Shown in pieces: positions 1 through 7,477 of a stretch of 34,914 bases of DNA. The stretch spans positions 1 to 34,914 of the forward strand of contig JANYCC010000110.1 in assembly GCA_025360495.1 (NCBI GenBank), given 5' to 3'. A program made the translations under genes and the position numbers. Under the pieces are notes generated by a model. The model ran no database searches. It saw only the letters and a list, made by a program, of their open reading frames with translations, and had not been told where the DNA came from. The stretch comes from Verrucomicrobiota bacterium. GTDB taxonomy: Bacteria > Verrucomicrobiota > Verrucomicrobiia > Limisphaerales > UBA9464. How positions within the stretch are numbered: the stretch's first letter is position 1; the number at the start of each line of letters is the position of its first letter.

Positions 1-664
1 GCCGGCCATCCGGATCCACCTCCGGCAGCATGCGGAAACCGCCTTGGGCGTAGTCCTCACGGTACAGCCAGGCGATGGCCATGAAATGGGGCAATTGCCA
101 GAAGAACAAGAGGGTGAAGAGAGTCCAACCCCCGACCTCCAGCCGACCCGAAGCCGCCGTCCAGCCCATCAGCGGCGGCAGTGCGCCCGGCACCGCGCCC
201 ACCAAGGTGTTCAGCGTCGTCACCCGCTTCAGCGGCGTGTAGATGAAAAGATACGTCGCCAGCGTGATCGCCCCCAGCACCCCGGTGAGGGGGTTGACCG
301 CGAAGGTCAATTGCAACATCCCCAGAATCGAAACCCCGGCGCCGACATAGAGCGCAACGGAGGGCTGAAGATCGCCCGCGGGCAGGGGTCGGTTCGCGGT
401 CCGCGGCATCCGGGCATCGTATTCCCGTTCGAGGTATTGGTTGAGAGCCGCCGCACCCGCCCCCAGGAGCGCCGTCCCGACCAGGGCCTGCAGCATCAGC
501 CCGATATTCAACGCCTCGGCCGACCCCAGATAGAATCCGACGGCGGTCGTCATCAGGACCAGGGCCGTCAGCCGGGCTTTGAAGAGCACCGTCCACACAG
601 ACAACCAACCGCGCACCCCGAGAGGGACGTCGACTGCAGGTGCGGCATGGGCAGGAGTCTTCAA
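1..664 (-). CDS. ctaB: Protoheme IX farnesyltransferase (haem O synthase), C-terminus cut by window edge
   Basis: Integral membrane UbiA-family prenyltransferase that adds a farnesyl group to haem B to give haem O, the step before haem A for cytochrome oxidase. The reading frame holds the family signatures: N-Q-Y-L-E-R-E-Y-D-A-R-M-P-R-T followed by RPLPAG (first Asp-rich active-site loop), TPLKRVTTLNTLVGAVPGALPPLMGW (described here by key residues TPLKR, N, GA-PGA-PP-GW), and LPHFMAIAW with REDY and a DPDG near the edge. Several hydrophobic segments are visible. The start is uncertain: an in-frame stop lies just upstream and no ATG is available, so TTG at 664 (about 22 residues before the first conserved K-A-R-L-T) is preferred over GTG at 616 or 598. 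The start lies inside a 16-bp tandem duplication. It follows ctaA by 28 nt and is probably co-transcribed with it. Confidence 0.93.
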   Translation of the reverse strand, partial: MKTPAHAAPAVDVPLGVRGWLSVWTVLFKARLTALVLMTTAVGFYLGSAEALNIGLMLQALVGTALLGAGAAALNQYLEREYDARMPRTANRPLPAGDLQPSVALYVGAGVSILGMLQLTFAVNPLTGVLGAITLATYLFIYTPLKRVTTLNTLVGAVPGALPPLMGWTAASGRLEVGGWTLFTLLFFWQLPHFMAIAWLYREDYAQGGFRMLPEVDPDGR

Positions 665-695
665 TTCAATGGATCTTCAATTCAATGGATCTTCA
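659..695. repeat. 16-bp tandem duplication at the ctaA/ctaB junction
   Basis: The unit cttcaattcaatggat occupies 659-674 and is repeated exactly at 675-690, followed by a partial third copy, cttca, to 695. The repeat contains the ctaA stop codon (693-695, complement) and the likely TTG start of ctaB (662-664, complement). It is AT-rich compared with its surroundings. Confidence 0.95.
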
Positions 696-1802
696 CGAGG
701 CACTCACCGGCATTGCGGCCGCGGTTTTTAGGTTCGCACGGTCATCACCGCAAGGACGGAATGCCGACAACGAAGGTCGGGGGCCGCCGCAGAGGGCAAG
801 GCCGAGCGTGCCGCCGACCACGAGGGACAGGGCGCCGACCGCGACGTGGGCGGTCGCCAAGTCGGCGGCTTTGTTGGTCCAGACCGTGGCGGCTCCGAGC
901 ACGAATTGCGCCCCTAACAAACCGGCCCAGACACCCCCCCAGACCGACCAGGGACGCCCTTGCCGGCGCAGGCGCCAGGCCACCGCGAAGACCGCGGTCA
1001 CCAACGTCACCGCCAAAACCCGATGGGCCATCTGCAAATGGATCTGAAACGGGGTCACCGGAGAATCCTCGACCACACCCATCCGCTGTTGGTTGATCCG
1101 GTGGAGGGAATCGGGGTCCGTGGCCGGATAGATGGATCCGTAAGCGAGGGGGAAATCCGGGATCGCCAAACCGGCATGCTGGTGGCGCATCGTGGCGGCG
1201 ACGATCAACTGCAGGAACATCAACCCGACGACCGCGAGGACCGCGCGCCCGCCCGCCGGGGCCGCAACGTTCGCCGGGCGGGCGGTGCACCGGGCCCAGA
1301 GGGACGACGTCACCAAAGTGAGGGAACCGACCAAGGCCAGGAAAAGCTGGGCGGTGGTGGCGTGCAAGACTCCGAAAAAGACCGACCCCGGGATTCCGAG
1401 CACGGAAACGCCGTTGAGGAGGACCCGTGTGCCTCCCAACCCGCCTTGGACGCACACCCCGGCAAAGGCCAGCCACGCCAACCGTCGCACCCAAACCCTC
1501 GGTTCCCGGACCTGAAACCAGACCGCCAGAACCAGCGTCAGCAAACCCACACCGCTCGCCGCCAACCGATGCACATGTTCCTGGAAGATGCCCCCGGTCC
1601 ATTGGTCGATGGGGAAGAAGAACGGGTTGTAGCCGTAGGTCGTCGGCCAGTCCGGGACCGCCATGCCGACACCCTTGGACGTCACCACGCCGCCAATCGC
1701 GATCAGCACGAAGGCGCTGGCCGCGGTCACCCACGCAAGGGCGTGCAGGGAGCGCGGGGGCGGCGTGCCGGAGCGGGACGACATGGGGTTCACGGCGGCC
1801 AC
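693..1802 (-). CDS. ctaA: Haem A synthase (COX15/CtaA family)
   Basis: Membrane enzyme that oxidises the C8 methyl of haem O to a formyl group, giving haem A for aa3/caa3-type oxidases. The 369-residue product has about eight hydrophobic spans arranged as two similar halves. Haem and cofactor histidines are visible: E-H-V-H-R (H76, H78), LHATTAQ (H147), M-R-H-Q-H-A-G-L (H207/H209), QMAHR (H260) and TAHVAVG (H319). The conserved D-W-P-T-T-Y-G and IPDFPLAYG segments face each other in the two halves. The ATG at 1802 or the in-frame ATG at 1784 could be the start; the extra six residues are not diagnostic. ctaB follows 28 nt later on the same strand, the usual pairing. The long N-terminal loop and insertion around residues 220-250 are as expected for the proteobacterial/PVC COX15 type rather than the shorter Bacillus type. 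Confidence 0.96.
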   Translation of the reverse strand: MAAVNPMSSRSGTPPPRSLHALAWVTAASAFVLIAIGGVVTSKGVGMAVPDWPTTYGYNPFFFPIDQWTGGIFQEHVHRLAASGVGLLTLVLAVWFQVREPRVWVRRLAWLAFAGVCVQGGLGGTRVLLNGVSVLGIPGSVFFGVLHATTAQLFLALVGSLTLVTSSLWARCTARPANVAAPAGGRAVLAVVGLMFLQLIVAATMRHQHAGLAIPDFPLAYGSIYPATDPDSLHRINQQRMGVVEDSPVTPFQIHLQMAHRVLAVTLVTAVFAVAWRLRRQGRPWSVWGGVWAGLLGAQFVLGAATVWTNKAADLATAHVAVGALSLVVGGTLGLALCGGPRPSLSAFRPCGDDRANLKTAAAMPVSAS

Positions 1803-1841
1803 CCGATGGCGGCCACGACGGTCATTCTGGAAGGATGAAGC

Positions 1842-1884
1842 CTTGAAAAATGAACACCGCCGTGGGGTGCGGCCCCCACGGCGG
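1842..1884 (-). terminator. Rho-independent terminator after the cupredoxin-like gene
   Basis: An 11-bp perfect GC-rich stem (1857-1867 with 1874-1884) around a 6-nt loop lies about 20 nt past the stop of the upstream minus-strand gene. Read on the minus strand it is followed by tgttcatttttcaagg, which supplies a short U tract. It should separate the cupredoxin transcript from ctaA. Confidence 0.8.
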
Positions 1885-1904
1885 CACGGTGGGTCAGGGC
1901 AGGT

Positions 1905-2603
1905 TTACTTGACCTCGAGGATGGCGGTCACGGTCGCGCCGGAGTCCTTGACTTCAACCTCCTGGGTGACTTCACCGGCCTTCAGATGTTTGAAGGCGAG
2001 CGTGTATTTCCCGGCCGGGAGTCCCTTGATGGTGAACTTCCCGTCCTTGTCGGTGACCGCGAAGAAAGGGTTATCCACGATGCCGATATAGCCGAACATC
2101 CACGGATGGACGTTGCACTGGATCTTGGCCATGACCTCCACGTTCTTGAACACCTTGTCAATCGGTTTGGACCCGGCGCCCTGGGCGAAGTTGAAGGTGT
2201 CGTTCCCGGCGTCCGACTTCATGAAATTCACGTTGTGCAGGAACGCATCGGAATTCCGGAACTCGATCGCGGCGCCGGCCACGGAACCGGAGACATAGGG
2301 TTGATAGAGGCAACCCAGCTGGTCGATCACCGCCTTCGGGGCCGTGACCTCAGACTTCTTGCCTTCCAACCCGGCCTTCACATAGACGAACACATTGCCC
2401 AAGCCGTTGTTGGCCCCCACCACGAAATGCCGGGTGGTGACCGTGCCCGGGGAGGCCTTGCCGCAGTTCACATCGGCCATCAGTGGGGTGATCGGCTTCT
2501 CGGGGGGCGGCGTGCCCTTGAGGCTGACCGAACCGGTGACATCGCCCGCCAGGGCCGAGACCGCGGAAGCCGCAAACGCGGCAACAATGAGGGATTGCTT
2601 CAT
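1905..2603 (-). CDS. Secreted cupredoxin-like protein with carboxypeptidase-regulatory-like C-terminus
   Basis: A 232-residue protein with a Sec signal peptide (M-K-Q-S then a hydrophobic stretch ending ALA-G at about residue 19-20). The middle is a cupredoxin-like beta fold with a plausible type-1 copper set: H123 in F-L-H-N, then C163-N-V-H166-P-W-M169. The last 55 residues (DNPFFAVTDKDGKF, GLPAGKYTL) resemble the carboxypeptidase regulatory (transthyretin-like) module. Likely periplasmic electron carrier or copper-handling protein. Its position just upstream of ctaA/ctaB suggests a link with respiratory oxidase assembly or electron supply; that link is inference. An intrinsic terminator follows the gene, so it probably has its own transcript. 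Similar proteins are sometimes labelled methylamine-utilisation-like; nothing here supports that substrate. Confidence 0.85.
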   Translation of the reverse strand: MKQSLIVAAFAASAVSALAGDVTGSVSLKGTPPPEKPITPLMADVNCGKASPGTVTTRHFVVGANNGLGNVFVYVKAGLEGKKSEVTAPKAVIDQLGCLYQPYVSGSVAGAAIEFRNSDAFLHNVNFMKSDAGNDTFNFAQGAGSKPIDKVFKNVEVMAKIQCNVHPWMFGYIGIVDNPFFAVTDKDGKFTIKGLPAGKYTLAFKHLKAGEVTQEVEVKDSGATVTAILEVK

Positions 2604-2721
2604 AATTTCGTTGATCTTTCTACAGCGAAAAGTTTCTGCACGCTAAGGACCGTCCAGAGGCCCGGCAAGCATTTCGTGAAACTTTTCACAAGCTCATGGG
2701 AGCGACTCCATTGCAGTCCGG

Positions 2722-3216
2722 CTATTCACCCCCGTGCGGTCCACCGCCCCCCCGGAGGCGGCGCAACAGGCGCCCCATCTCCACCGCCGTCACCGCCGCT
2801 TCCAAGCCCCGGTTGGTGCGCTCGTCGAGACACCGGACCCGTGCCTGCTGCTCGGATTGGAGCGTCAACACTTCATGGATGCAGGGCACACCGGTTTCGA
2901 CCTGCAAGGCCATGAGGGCCGCAGTGACCGCCGAACCAATGTGCTGCGCGTGATCGGTCTCGCCCTGCCAGATGACCCCGAGGCAGAGGATGGCGTCCGG
3001 TCGCCGCACTTCCCGGCGGGCCAGGGCGGCGGCGGCCACCGGGATTTCAAAGGATCCCGGAACCCGGACCTCTTCCAAGGTGGCGCCAACCTTCACCAGA
3101 TAAGCCCGTGCCGCACGGCGCATCCCATCCACATACTTCGCATTGTAACGCGCCGCGATCACCCCGACCCGCAGGCCGGATCCGTCCAATCGCCGGGACC
3201 GTGTGACTTTCAACAT
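2722..3216 (-). CDS. ribH: 6,7-dimethyl-8-ribityllumazine synthase
   Basis: Condenses 5-amino-6-ribitylaminouracil with 3,4-dihydroxy-2-butanone 4-phosphate, the penultimate step of riboflavin synthesis, usually in an icosahedral or pentameric shell. Signatures in order: ARYN near the N-terminus, VPGSFEIP, the loop LGVIWQGETDHAQHI containing the catalytic His of the G-E-T-x-H motif, and R-T-N-R-G-L-E-A-A at the C-terminal helix. The ATG at 3216 (MLKVTRS) is preferred because it lies 10 nt after the ribBA stop; an in-frame GTG at 3252 would overlap ribBA by 26 nt and add an unconserved stretch. About 164 residues, normal for the family. The first half of the loop reads WQGET rather than the more common IRGET. 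Co-transcribed with ribBA. Confidence 0.93.
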   Translation of the reverse strand: MLKVTRSRRLDGSGLRVGVIAARYNAKYVDGMRRAARAYLVKVGATLEEVRVPGSFEIPVAAAALARREVRRPDAILCLGVIWQGETDHAQHIGSAVTAALMALQVETGVPCIHEVLTLQSEQQARVRCLDERTNRGLEAAVTAVEMGRLLRRLRGGGGPHGGE

Positions 3217-3226
3217 CGCGGGGATT

Positions 3227-4429
3227 TCACAACGCGTGGCCCATGCGGTCACGCTTGGTCTTCAGGTAGCGTTCATTGTGGGGGTTGGGCACGACCCTCA
3301 CCGGCAATTGCTCGATGATTTCCAGTCCATAACCCTGAAGCCCGACGACCTTCTTCGGGTTGTTGGTGAGCAACCGGATCGACTTCAACCCCAGATCAAC
3401 GAGCATCTGCGCACCGATCCCATATTCCCGGAGATCGGTGGGGAATCCGAGCCGCAGGTTGGCATCGACGGTGTCGAGGCCCTGTTCCTGGAGGCTGTAG
3501 GCCTTCAGCTTTGCCGCGAGCCCGATGCCGCGACCCTCCTGCCTCATGTAAAGGATCACCCCGCAACCTTCCTCCTCAATCCGCTGCATGGCCGCATGCA
3601 ATTGGGATCCGCAATCGCACCGCCGGGAACCGAAAACATCCCCCGTCAGGCATTCGCTATGCACCCGGACCAACACCCCTTTCCGTCCGGCCGGATTCCC
3701 CTTCACCAAGGCCAGATGGTGTTGTCCATCGGCCTTGGAATGGAACAGATACAAATCGAAATCCCCATATTCGGTCGGCATTTTCACCACCTCCTGGCGC
3801 TCCACCAGTTTCTCCCGACTCCGTCGGAACTGGATCAGGTCGGCGATGGAACAGATGCGCAGGCGATGTTTCCGGGCAAAGCGCCGCAACTCCGGGAGAC
3901 GGGCCATCGTGCCATCGTCGTTCATGATCTCGCAGATCACCCCGACCGGGCGGAATCCGGCCAACCGGGCCAGATCGACGGCGGCCTCGGTGTGTCCCGC
4001 CCGACGCAACACCCCGCCGGGCTTGGCCCGCAACGGGAAGATATGTCCCGGCTTGCGCAAGTCCGCCGGCGTGGCGGTCGGATCCGCGATCACCCCGATG
4101 GTCCGGGAGCGGTCCGCCGCACTGATGCCGGTGGTCACCCCGGTGGCCGCGTCCACGCTGACCTGAAAATCCGTGTTCAGGGAGTCCTGATTGCGGGCCA
4201 CCATCTCCTCGATCCCCAATTGCTGCAGCCGTTCCGGGGTGGTGGGCACGCAGATCAGACCGCGGCCGAACCGGGCCATGAAATTGACGGCCGCCGGGGT
4301 GATCTTCTCAGCGACCATCAGGAGATCGCCCTCGTTTTCACGATCGGCGTCGTCGACCACGATCACCATTCTCCCTTTTTTGAGGGCCTCGAGTGCGGAG
4401 AGCGTGGAATCGAACGCGGGTTGCGCCAT
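3227..4429 (-). CDS. ribBA: Bifunctional 3,4-dihydroxy-2-butanone-4-phosphate synthase / GTP cyclohydrolase II
   Basis: Supplies both precursors of the riboflavin ring. The N-terminal half (about residues 5-205) is Rib[12 protein letters not shown] binds Mg2+ and ribulose 5-phosphate, followed by [11 protein letters not shown]. The C-terminal half (about 210-400) is RibA, with zinc ligands in [20 protein letters not shown] (C-x10-C-x-C pattern) and [11 protein letters not shown]. The frame is open for another 67 codons upstream, but that stretch has no family similarity, so the ATG at 4429 (MAQPAFDS) is chosen, giving 400 residues as usual for RibBA. ribH starts 10 nt after its stop. The 5' leader contains a stretch resembling part of an FMN riboswitch (separate entry). 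No ribD or ribE gene is visible in the window. Confidence 0.96.
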   Translation of the reverse strand: MAQPAFDSTLSALEALKKGRMVIVVDDADRENEGDLLMVAEKITPAAVNFMARFGRGLICVPTTPERLQQLGIEEMVARNQDSLNTDFQVSVDAATGVTTGISAADRSRTIGVIADPTATPADLRKPGHIFPLRAKPGGVLRRAGHTEAAVDLARLAGFRPVGVICEIMNDDGTMARLPELRRFARKHRLRICSIADLIQFRRSREKLVERQEVVKMPTEYGDFDLYLFHSKADGQHHLALVKGNPAGRKGVLVRVHSECLTGDVFGSRRCDCGSQLHAAMQRIEEEGCGVILYMRQEGRGIGLAAKLKAYSLQEQGLDTVDANLRLGFPTDLREYGIGAQMLVDLGLKSIRLLTNNPKKVVGLQGYGLEIIEQLPVRVVPNPHNERYLKTKRDRMGHAL

Positions 4430-4435
4430 GCCAGT

Positions 4436-4510
4436 CCATGTTAAGACGGAGCACCCGGGAACGGAAGCCCGGTGCGCGGCGGGCCCGTCCGCCGGTCGGG
4501 AATCGTGATC
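4436..4510 (-). promoter_or_regulatory. Structured leader of ribBA with FMN-riboswitch-like segments (doubtful)
   Basis: On the minus strand, 60-75 nt before the ribBA ATG, the leader reads attcccgaccggcgg (4489-4503), then acgg and gcccgcc. From memory of the FMN (RFN) aptamer this matches the conserved run uuCCC-x-ACCGGCGG followed by GCCCGCG. A second hairpin (4451-4477, caccggg...cccgggtg) sits where the aptamer's second half should be. However the GGGUGaAA partner before the first run and the AGUCCGGAUG closing strand are not seen, so this is either a decayed or atypical aptamer or a chance match in GC-rich hairpins. Confidence 0.25.
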
Positions 4511-4679
4511 GGGAAGGGCGGGGATGCAGGAACGGGAGCATCCGTTGCGGGTCCGGCAAATAAGGACCCTGCGGAACCGGCAGCAAGGTTGCAGACGCGG
4601 GGCTCTTCGGGATATGCTGGCCGGAGCCACGGCCAGCGTGGGATTCCAAAAGTCCCCACCGCGGCCGCAGGGATCGAAA

Positions 4680-5198
4680 GTGGCAGTCTACACCGCCAAT
4701 AACCGGCACCGGAGGGCGCGCACGAGCGCCGGCCTCCTCATGTACCGATTGCGGGAGGGTCGCCTCGAAGTCTTCATCGCCCACCCGGGTGGCCCGTGGT
4801 TTCCCAACCGCGACTTTGACGTCTGGACAATCCCCAAAGGTGAACTGGAGCCGGGCGAGGACCTGCTGGCGGCAGCCGTCCGGGAATTTGAAGAGGAGGT
4901 TGGGATCAAGCCCCAGGGTCCCTACCTCGAACTGGGATCCATCCGTCAAAAAGGGGGGAAAACCGTCCACGCGTGGGCCTTTGCCGGCGACCACGACTCC
5001 GCCCAACCACTGAAAAGCAACCTGGTCGAAATCGAATGGCCGCCGGGCTCCGGTCGCTGGTCGTCGTGGCCGGAGATTGACCGGGCCGGTTTTTTTTCCA
5101 TGGACGCCGCGCGCGAACGGTTGAAAGAAAGTCAACATCCGCTCTTGGAACGGCTCCTTCAGAATGTCGGCGTGCTTCCGGACGGACCCGCCGATTGA
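4680..5198 (+). CDS. Nudix hydrolase
   Basis: Hydrolyses a nucleoside diphosphate linked to another moiety; the substrate cannot be told from sequence. The Nudix box is perfect: residues 54-76 start GELEPGED and end REFEEEVGI, fitting GX5EX7REUXEEXGU with all metal-binding glutamates. Before it is the usual strand T-S-A-G-L-L-M-Y-R and a D-V-W-T-I-P-K-G entry. The P-G-G-P-W-F segment and the S-x-W-P-E-I-D-R-A-G-F-F end are as in the NTP pyrophosphohydrolase group that includes diadenosine polyphosphate hydrolases. The frame is open back to 4524, but the conserved domain begins near residue 15 of the GTG start at 4680, giving 172 residues; ATG 4614 is an alternative. Divergent from ribBA. Confidence 0.88.
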   Translation: MAVYTANNRHRRARTSAGLLMYRLREGRLEVFIAHPGGPWFPNRDFDVWTIPKGELEPGEDLLAAAVREFEEEVGIKPQGPYLELGSIRQKGGKTVHAWAFAGDHDSAQPLKSNLVEIEWPPGSGRWSSWPEIDRAGFFSMDAARERLKESQHPLLERLLQNVGVLPDGPAD

Positions 5199-5232
5199 CG
5201 CTTCGTCCCCCTTCCCCGTCCCGTTCTCCTTC

Positions 5233-5252
5233 GAGCGAATGAGCGAATGAGC
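5233..5252. repeat. 8-bp tandem duplication between convergent genes
   Basis: gagcgaat is present at 5233-5240 and 5241-5248, with gagc continuing to 5252. It lies in the 67-bp gap between the stops of the Nudix and Dabb genes. Confidence 0.85.
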
Positions 5253-5265
5253 AGTCGGAATGACT

Positions 5266-5673
5266 TTAATGGCGGATCCAGAAATCCATCACGAACGCGA
5301 CGTCGATCAGCGGTTTGACCAGCGCCCCGAAAGCCTTGTGGTCCGGGTGTTCGAGGTAGGCATTGCGGTCCTTTTCGGAATTGAACGTCAGGATGAACCC
5401 ATGGGTGCAGCCTTGGTTGAGCCCCTCGGGACTGTTGTTCATCCCCCATTCATAGCGCTGCACCTGTGGAATCTTGTCCTTGAGACTGGCAAACGCGTCT
5501 TCAACCCGCTTGATTTCCTCAGGTTTCACCGAGTCCTTGAACTTGAAAGCCACCACATGTCGCAACTCCGACCGGGGTTTTTCCGATCGGGTTTTCTTGG
5601 GGGTGGCGGCGACCGCCCCGAGGGTCAGCAGCGCGGCCAGCGTGGCGGCGGCTATCATCCAAAAGAATTTCAT
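5266..5673 (-). CDS. Secreted Dabb (stress-responsive alpha/beta barrel) domain protein
   Basis: 135 residues from the ATG at 5673. Residues 1-23 form a signal peptide or membrane anchor (MKFFWM, hydrophobic stretch, VAA-T). A Lys/Arg-rich linker follows, then a single Dabb ferredoxin-like domain (about residues 38-135): HVVAFKFKD at the first strand, NNSPEG-x4-G-C-T-H-G-F-I-L-T-F in the middle, R-x2-YLEHPDHKAF, and V-x-DF near the end. These small dimeric domains occur in plant stress proteins and olivetolic-acid-cyclase-like enzymes; in PVC bacteria secreted versions are common and have no assigned reaction. An upstream in-frame start at 5712 is less likely because it would bury the signal peptide. 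Convergent with the Nudix gene. Confidence 0.85.
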   Translation of the reverse strand: MKFFWMIAAATLAALLTLGAVAATPKKTRSEKPRSELRHVVAFKFKDSVKPEEIKRVEDAFASLKDKIPQVQRYEWGMNNSPEGLNQGCTHGFILTFNSEKDRNAYLEHPDHKAFGALVKPLIDVAFVMDFWIRH

Positions 5674-5729
5674 CCAGCCGGAAGAATCACTCCAACCCCG
5701 TTGAAAGAGCACCCCAATTCCCGTGGATC

Positions 5730-5745
5730 CCGTGAAAAATCACGG
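5730..5745. promoter_or_regulatory. Perfect palindrome ccgtga-aaaa-tcacgg in a divergent intergenic region
   Basis: Two 6-bp arms around a 4-nt A loop, in the roughly 270-bp gap between the divergent Dabb and VTC genes. The symmetry would suit a dimeric regulator or a short hairpin. The spacing (TGA-N4-TCA) does not fit the classical CRP or FNR spacing. No regulator for it is known in the window. Confidence 0.35.
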
Positions 5746-5947
5746 TGCCGGAAGCGCGCCCCTGCGCCGACCCGATCGGGTCAGGATCGGCACAGCGGGT
5801 GCTAACGCGTTTGGTTCCGGCCGCAGCTGATCCCACCTCCGGGTGGACGAAAGCATGCCGGTGTCAGGATCCGATGACGCGGACGTGACAGGAGGCCGCG
5901 GAGACAGTAATCATCACGGACGCCACCGAATCATGGTTGAGGACAAG

Positions 5948-6775
5948 ATGCAGCTTCAGCGCTGGGAGCTGAAGTACGTAATCCCGGAGGAGCTCGCGCT
6001 CAATATCCGGGATTTCGTCCGCGCCTATCTTGAAATCGACGAGTACGGGGCGGGCCGGCCGAATCTTTCGTACACGATCCACAACCTGTATCTGGATTCG
6101 GACGATCTGGCGATTTACTGGGGGACGATCAATGGCGACAAGAACCGGTACAAGTTGCGGCTGCGCTTCTACGAGGACAATCCGAAGGCCCCGATTTTCT
6201 TCGAGATCAAGCGGAGGATGAACGACGCGATCCTGAAGCAGCGCGGCGGGGTGAAGCGGCCGGCGGTGGAAGCCGTTTTGGGAGGACAATTGCCCGGTCC
6301 GGACGACTTGGTTTCGGGCGATGGCCGGCAGTTGGTGGCGATCCAGCGGTTCGTGCAGCTGATGGTGGCCGACCGAGCCGCGCCGACGGCGCACATCCAG
6401 TACGAACGGGAGGCCTGGATCAGCCCCATGGACAATTCGGTCCGGGTGACCATGGACCGGAACGTCATGATCGCGCCGGAGTTTGCGACCCGGTTCACCG
6501 AGCAATTGGATGAGCCGATGAGTGTTTTTGGGAAGTTGGTCGTTTTGGAATTGAAATTCAGCGGCCGATACCCGGACTGGTTCAAGGAACTGGTCAGGGT
6601 GTTCAATCTCAAGCAAGGTTCCGCTTCCAAATACGCCGATGGGATTGCCAACAAGGGCGAGACGTATTTCTATCGGTGGGGTTTCCGGCTGCCCAAGGGG
6701 CTCTCCCCAGCCGGCTGCGAGGCGAACAAACGGGCCCGACAGGATCGCCTGACCGGGGTACTGATGACTGACTGA
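5948..6775 (+). CDS. VTC-domain inorganic polyphosphate polymerase
   Basis: Homologue of the tunnel-shaped catalytic domain of yeast Vtc4, which makes polyphosphate from ATP. 275 residues, a stand-alone VTC domain. Residues matching the Vtc4 active-site tunnel: K9 in W-E-L-K-Y, R71 and R73 in Y-K-L-R-L-R-F, K88 in F-E-I-K-R-R, R166 in V-R-V-T-M-D, E201 in L-E-L-K-F and K228 in S-A-S-K-Y-A-D-G. So all key basic residues and the metal-binding Glu appear present. No SPX domain is seen. The ATG at 5948 has a GAGG five bases upstream; the frame is open to 5843, but that stretch is unconserved (ATG 5933 is an alternative). Followed directly by a DUF4956 gene, a pairing seen in many bacteria. Confidence 0.9.
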   Translation: MQLQRWELKYVIPEELALNIRDFVRAYLEIDEYGAGRPNLSYTIHNLYLDSDDLAIYWGTINGDKNRYKLRLRFYEDNPKAPIFFEIKRRMNDAILKQRGGVKRPAVEAVLGGQLPGPDDLVSGDGRQLVAIQRFVQLMVADRAAPTAHIQYEREAWISPMDNSVRVTMDRNVMIAPEFATRFTEQLDEPMSVFGKLVVLELKFSGRYPDWFKELVRVFNLKQGSASKYADGIANKGETYFYRWGFRLPKGLSPAGCEANKRARQDRLTGVLMTD

Positions 6776-7474
6776 GTGCCACGAAACATGACTGATTGGA
6801 TATTGCGCGGTGATTTCGGATCTGTCCCGGACGACCTCGGGGGGATGCTGCTGGGACTGATGCTCGCCTTCGTGTGCGGGCATGTGGTGGCGTGGGTTTA
6901 CATGGCGTGCCATTCCGGCCTGAGCTACTCGAAATCCTTCGTCAACGCGCTCATCGTGCTGTGTTTGGTCGTGGCCTTGGTGATGATGGTGATGGCCAAC
7001 AACCTGCTCATCGCCTTCGGCCTCATGGCGGTGTTCGCAATCGTCCGTTTCCGCAACGTGCTGCGGGACACCCTCGATACCACCTACATCCTGGCCAGCA
7101 TCACGGTGGGCATGGCGGCGGGCACCCGGAAATTCGGCACCGCGGTCGTCGGCACCCTGCTGTTCGGGTTCCTGATGCTGTACCTCCACTGGACCGCTTT
7201 CGGAGCCCGCCATCGTTATGACCTGATCCTCAATCTCCATTGGGGACGGCCCTTGGGGGAATTGCCGGATCTCGGGGGACTCCTGGAACGGCATTCCCGC
7301 CGCAGTTCCCTCGCCAGCCAACGCTCCGCCCAAGGTTACGAGGGCGCCGACCTCTCCTACCGCCTCCTGCTCCGCGACGCCGCGCGCGCCGACGAGCTGA
7401 TGACCGAGTTGAAGGCCTTTCCCGGCGTGTCACGTGTCACCAGCCTCAAGGCGGAAGACGAATCAGAAGTTTAG
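6776..7474 (+). CDS. DUF4956 membrane protein
   Basis: 232 residues from GTG 6776, immediately after the VTC stop; ATG 6788 is the alternative start. About four hydrophobic segments lie between residues 22 and 150, including L-I-V-L-C-L-V-V-A-L-V-M-M-V-M and I-L-A-S-I-T-V-G-M-A-A-G, with the conserved R-F-R-N-V-L-R-D-T-L-D-T family motif near residue 90. The last 45 residues (LSYRLLLRDAARADELM, then FPGVSRVTSLKAEDESEV) look like a small cytoplasmic ferredoxin-like domain comparable to the MgtC tail. Function is unknown. Repeated genomic pairing with VTC polymerases suggests it anchors the polymerase or conducts or senses its product; that is inference. The next gene begins three bases after the stop. 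Confidence 0.88.
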   Translation: MPRNMTDWILRGDFGSVPDDLGGMLLGLMLAFVCGHVVAWVYMACHSGLSYSKSFVNALIVLCLVVALVMMVMANNLLIAFGLMAVFAIVRFRNVLRDTLDTTYILASITVGMAAGTRKFGTAVVGTLLFGFLMLYLHWTAFGARHRYDLILNLHWGRPLGELPDLGGLLERHSRRSSLASQRSAQGYEGADLSYRLLLRDAARADELMTELKAFPGVSRVTSLKAEDESEV

Positions 7475-7477
7475 TCG

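Noticed and set aside
4524-4679. Longer N-terminus for the Nudix protein
   Set aside because: The 52 extra residues are Arg/Gly/Gln-rich and lie outside the Nudix fold; start at 4680 or 4614 preferred.
5864-7333. 489-codon minus-strand open frame opposite the VTC and DUF4956 genes
   Set aside because: Spans two real genes and their junction; composition like antisense of coding DNA (His/Gln/Arg runs).
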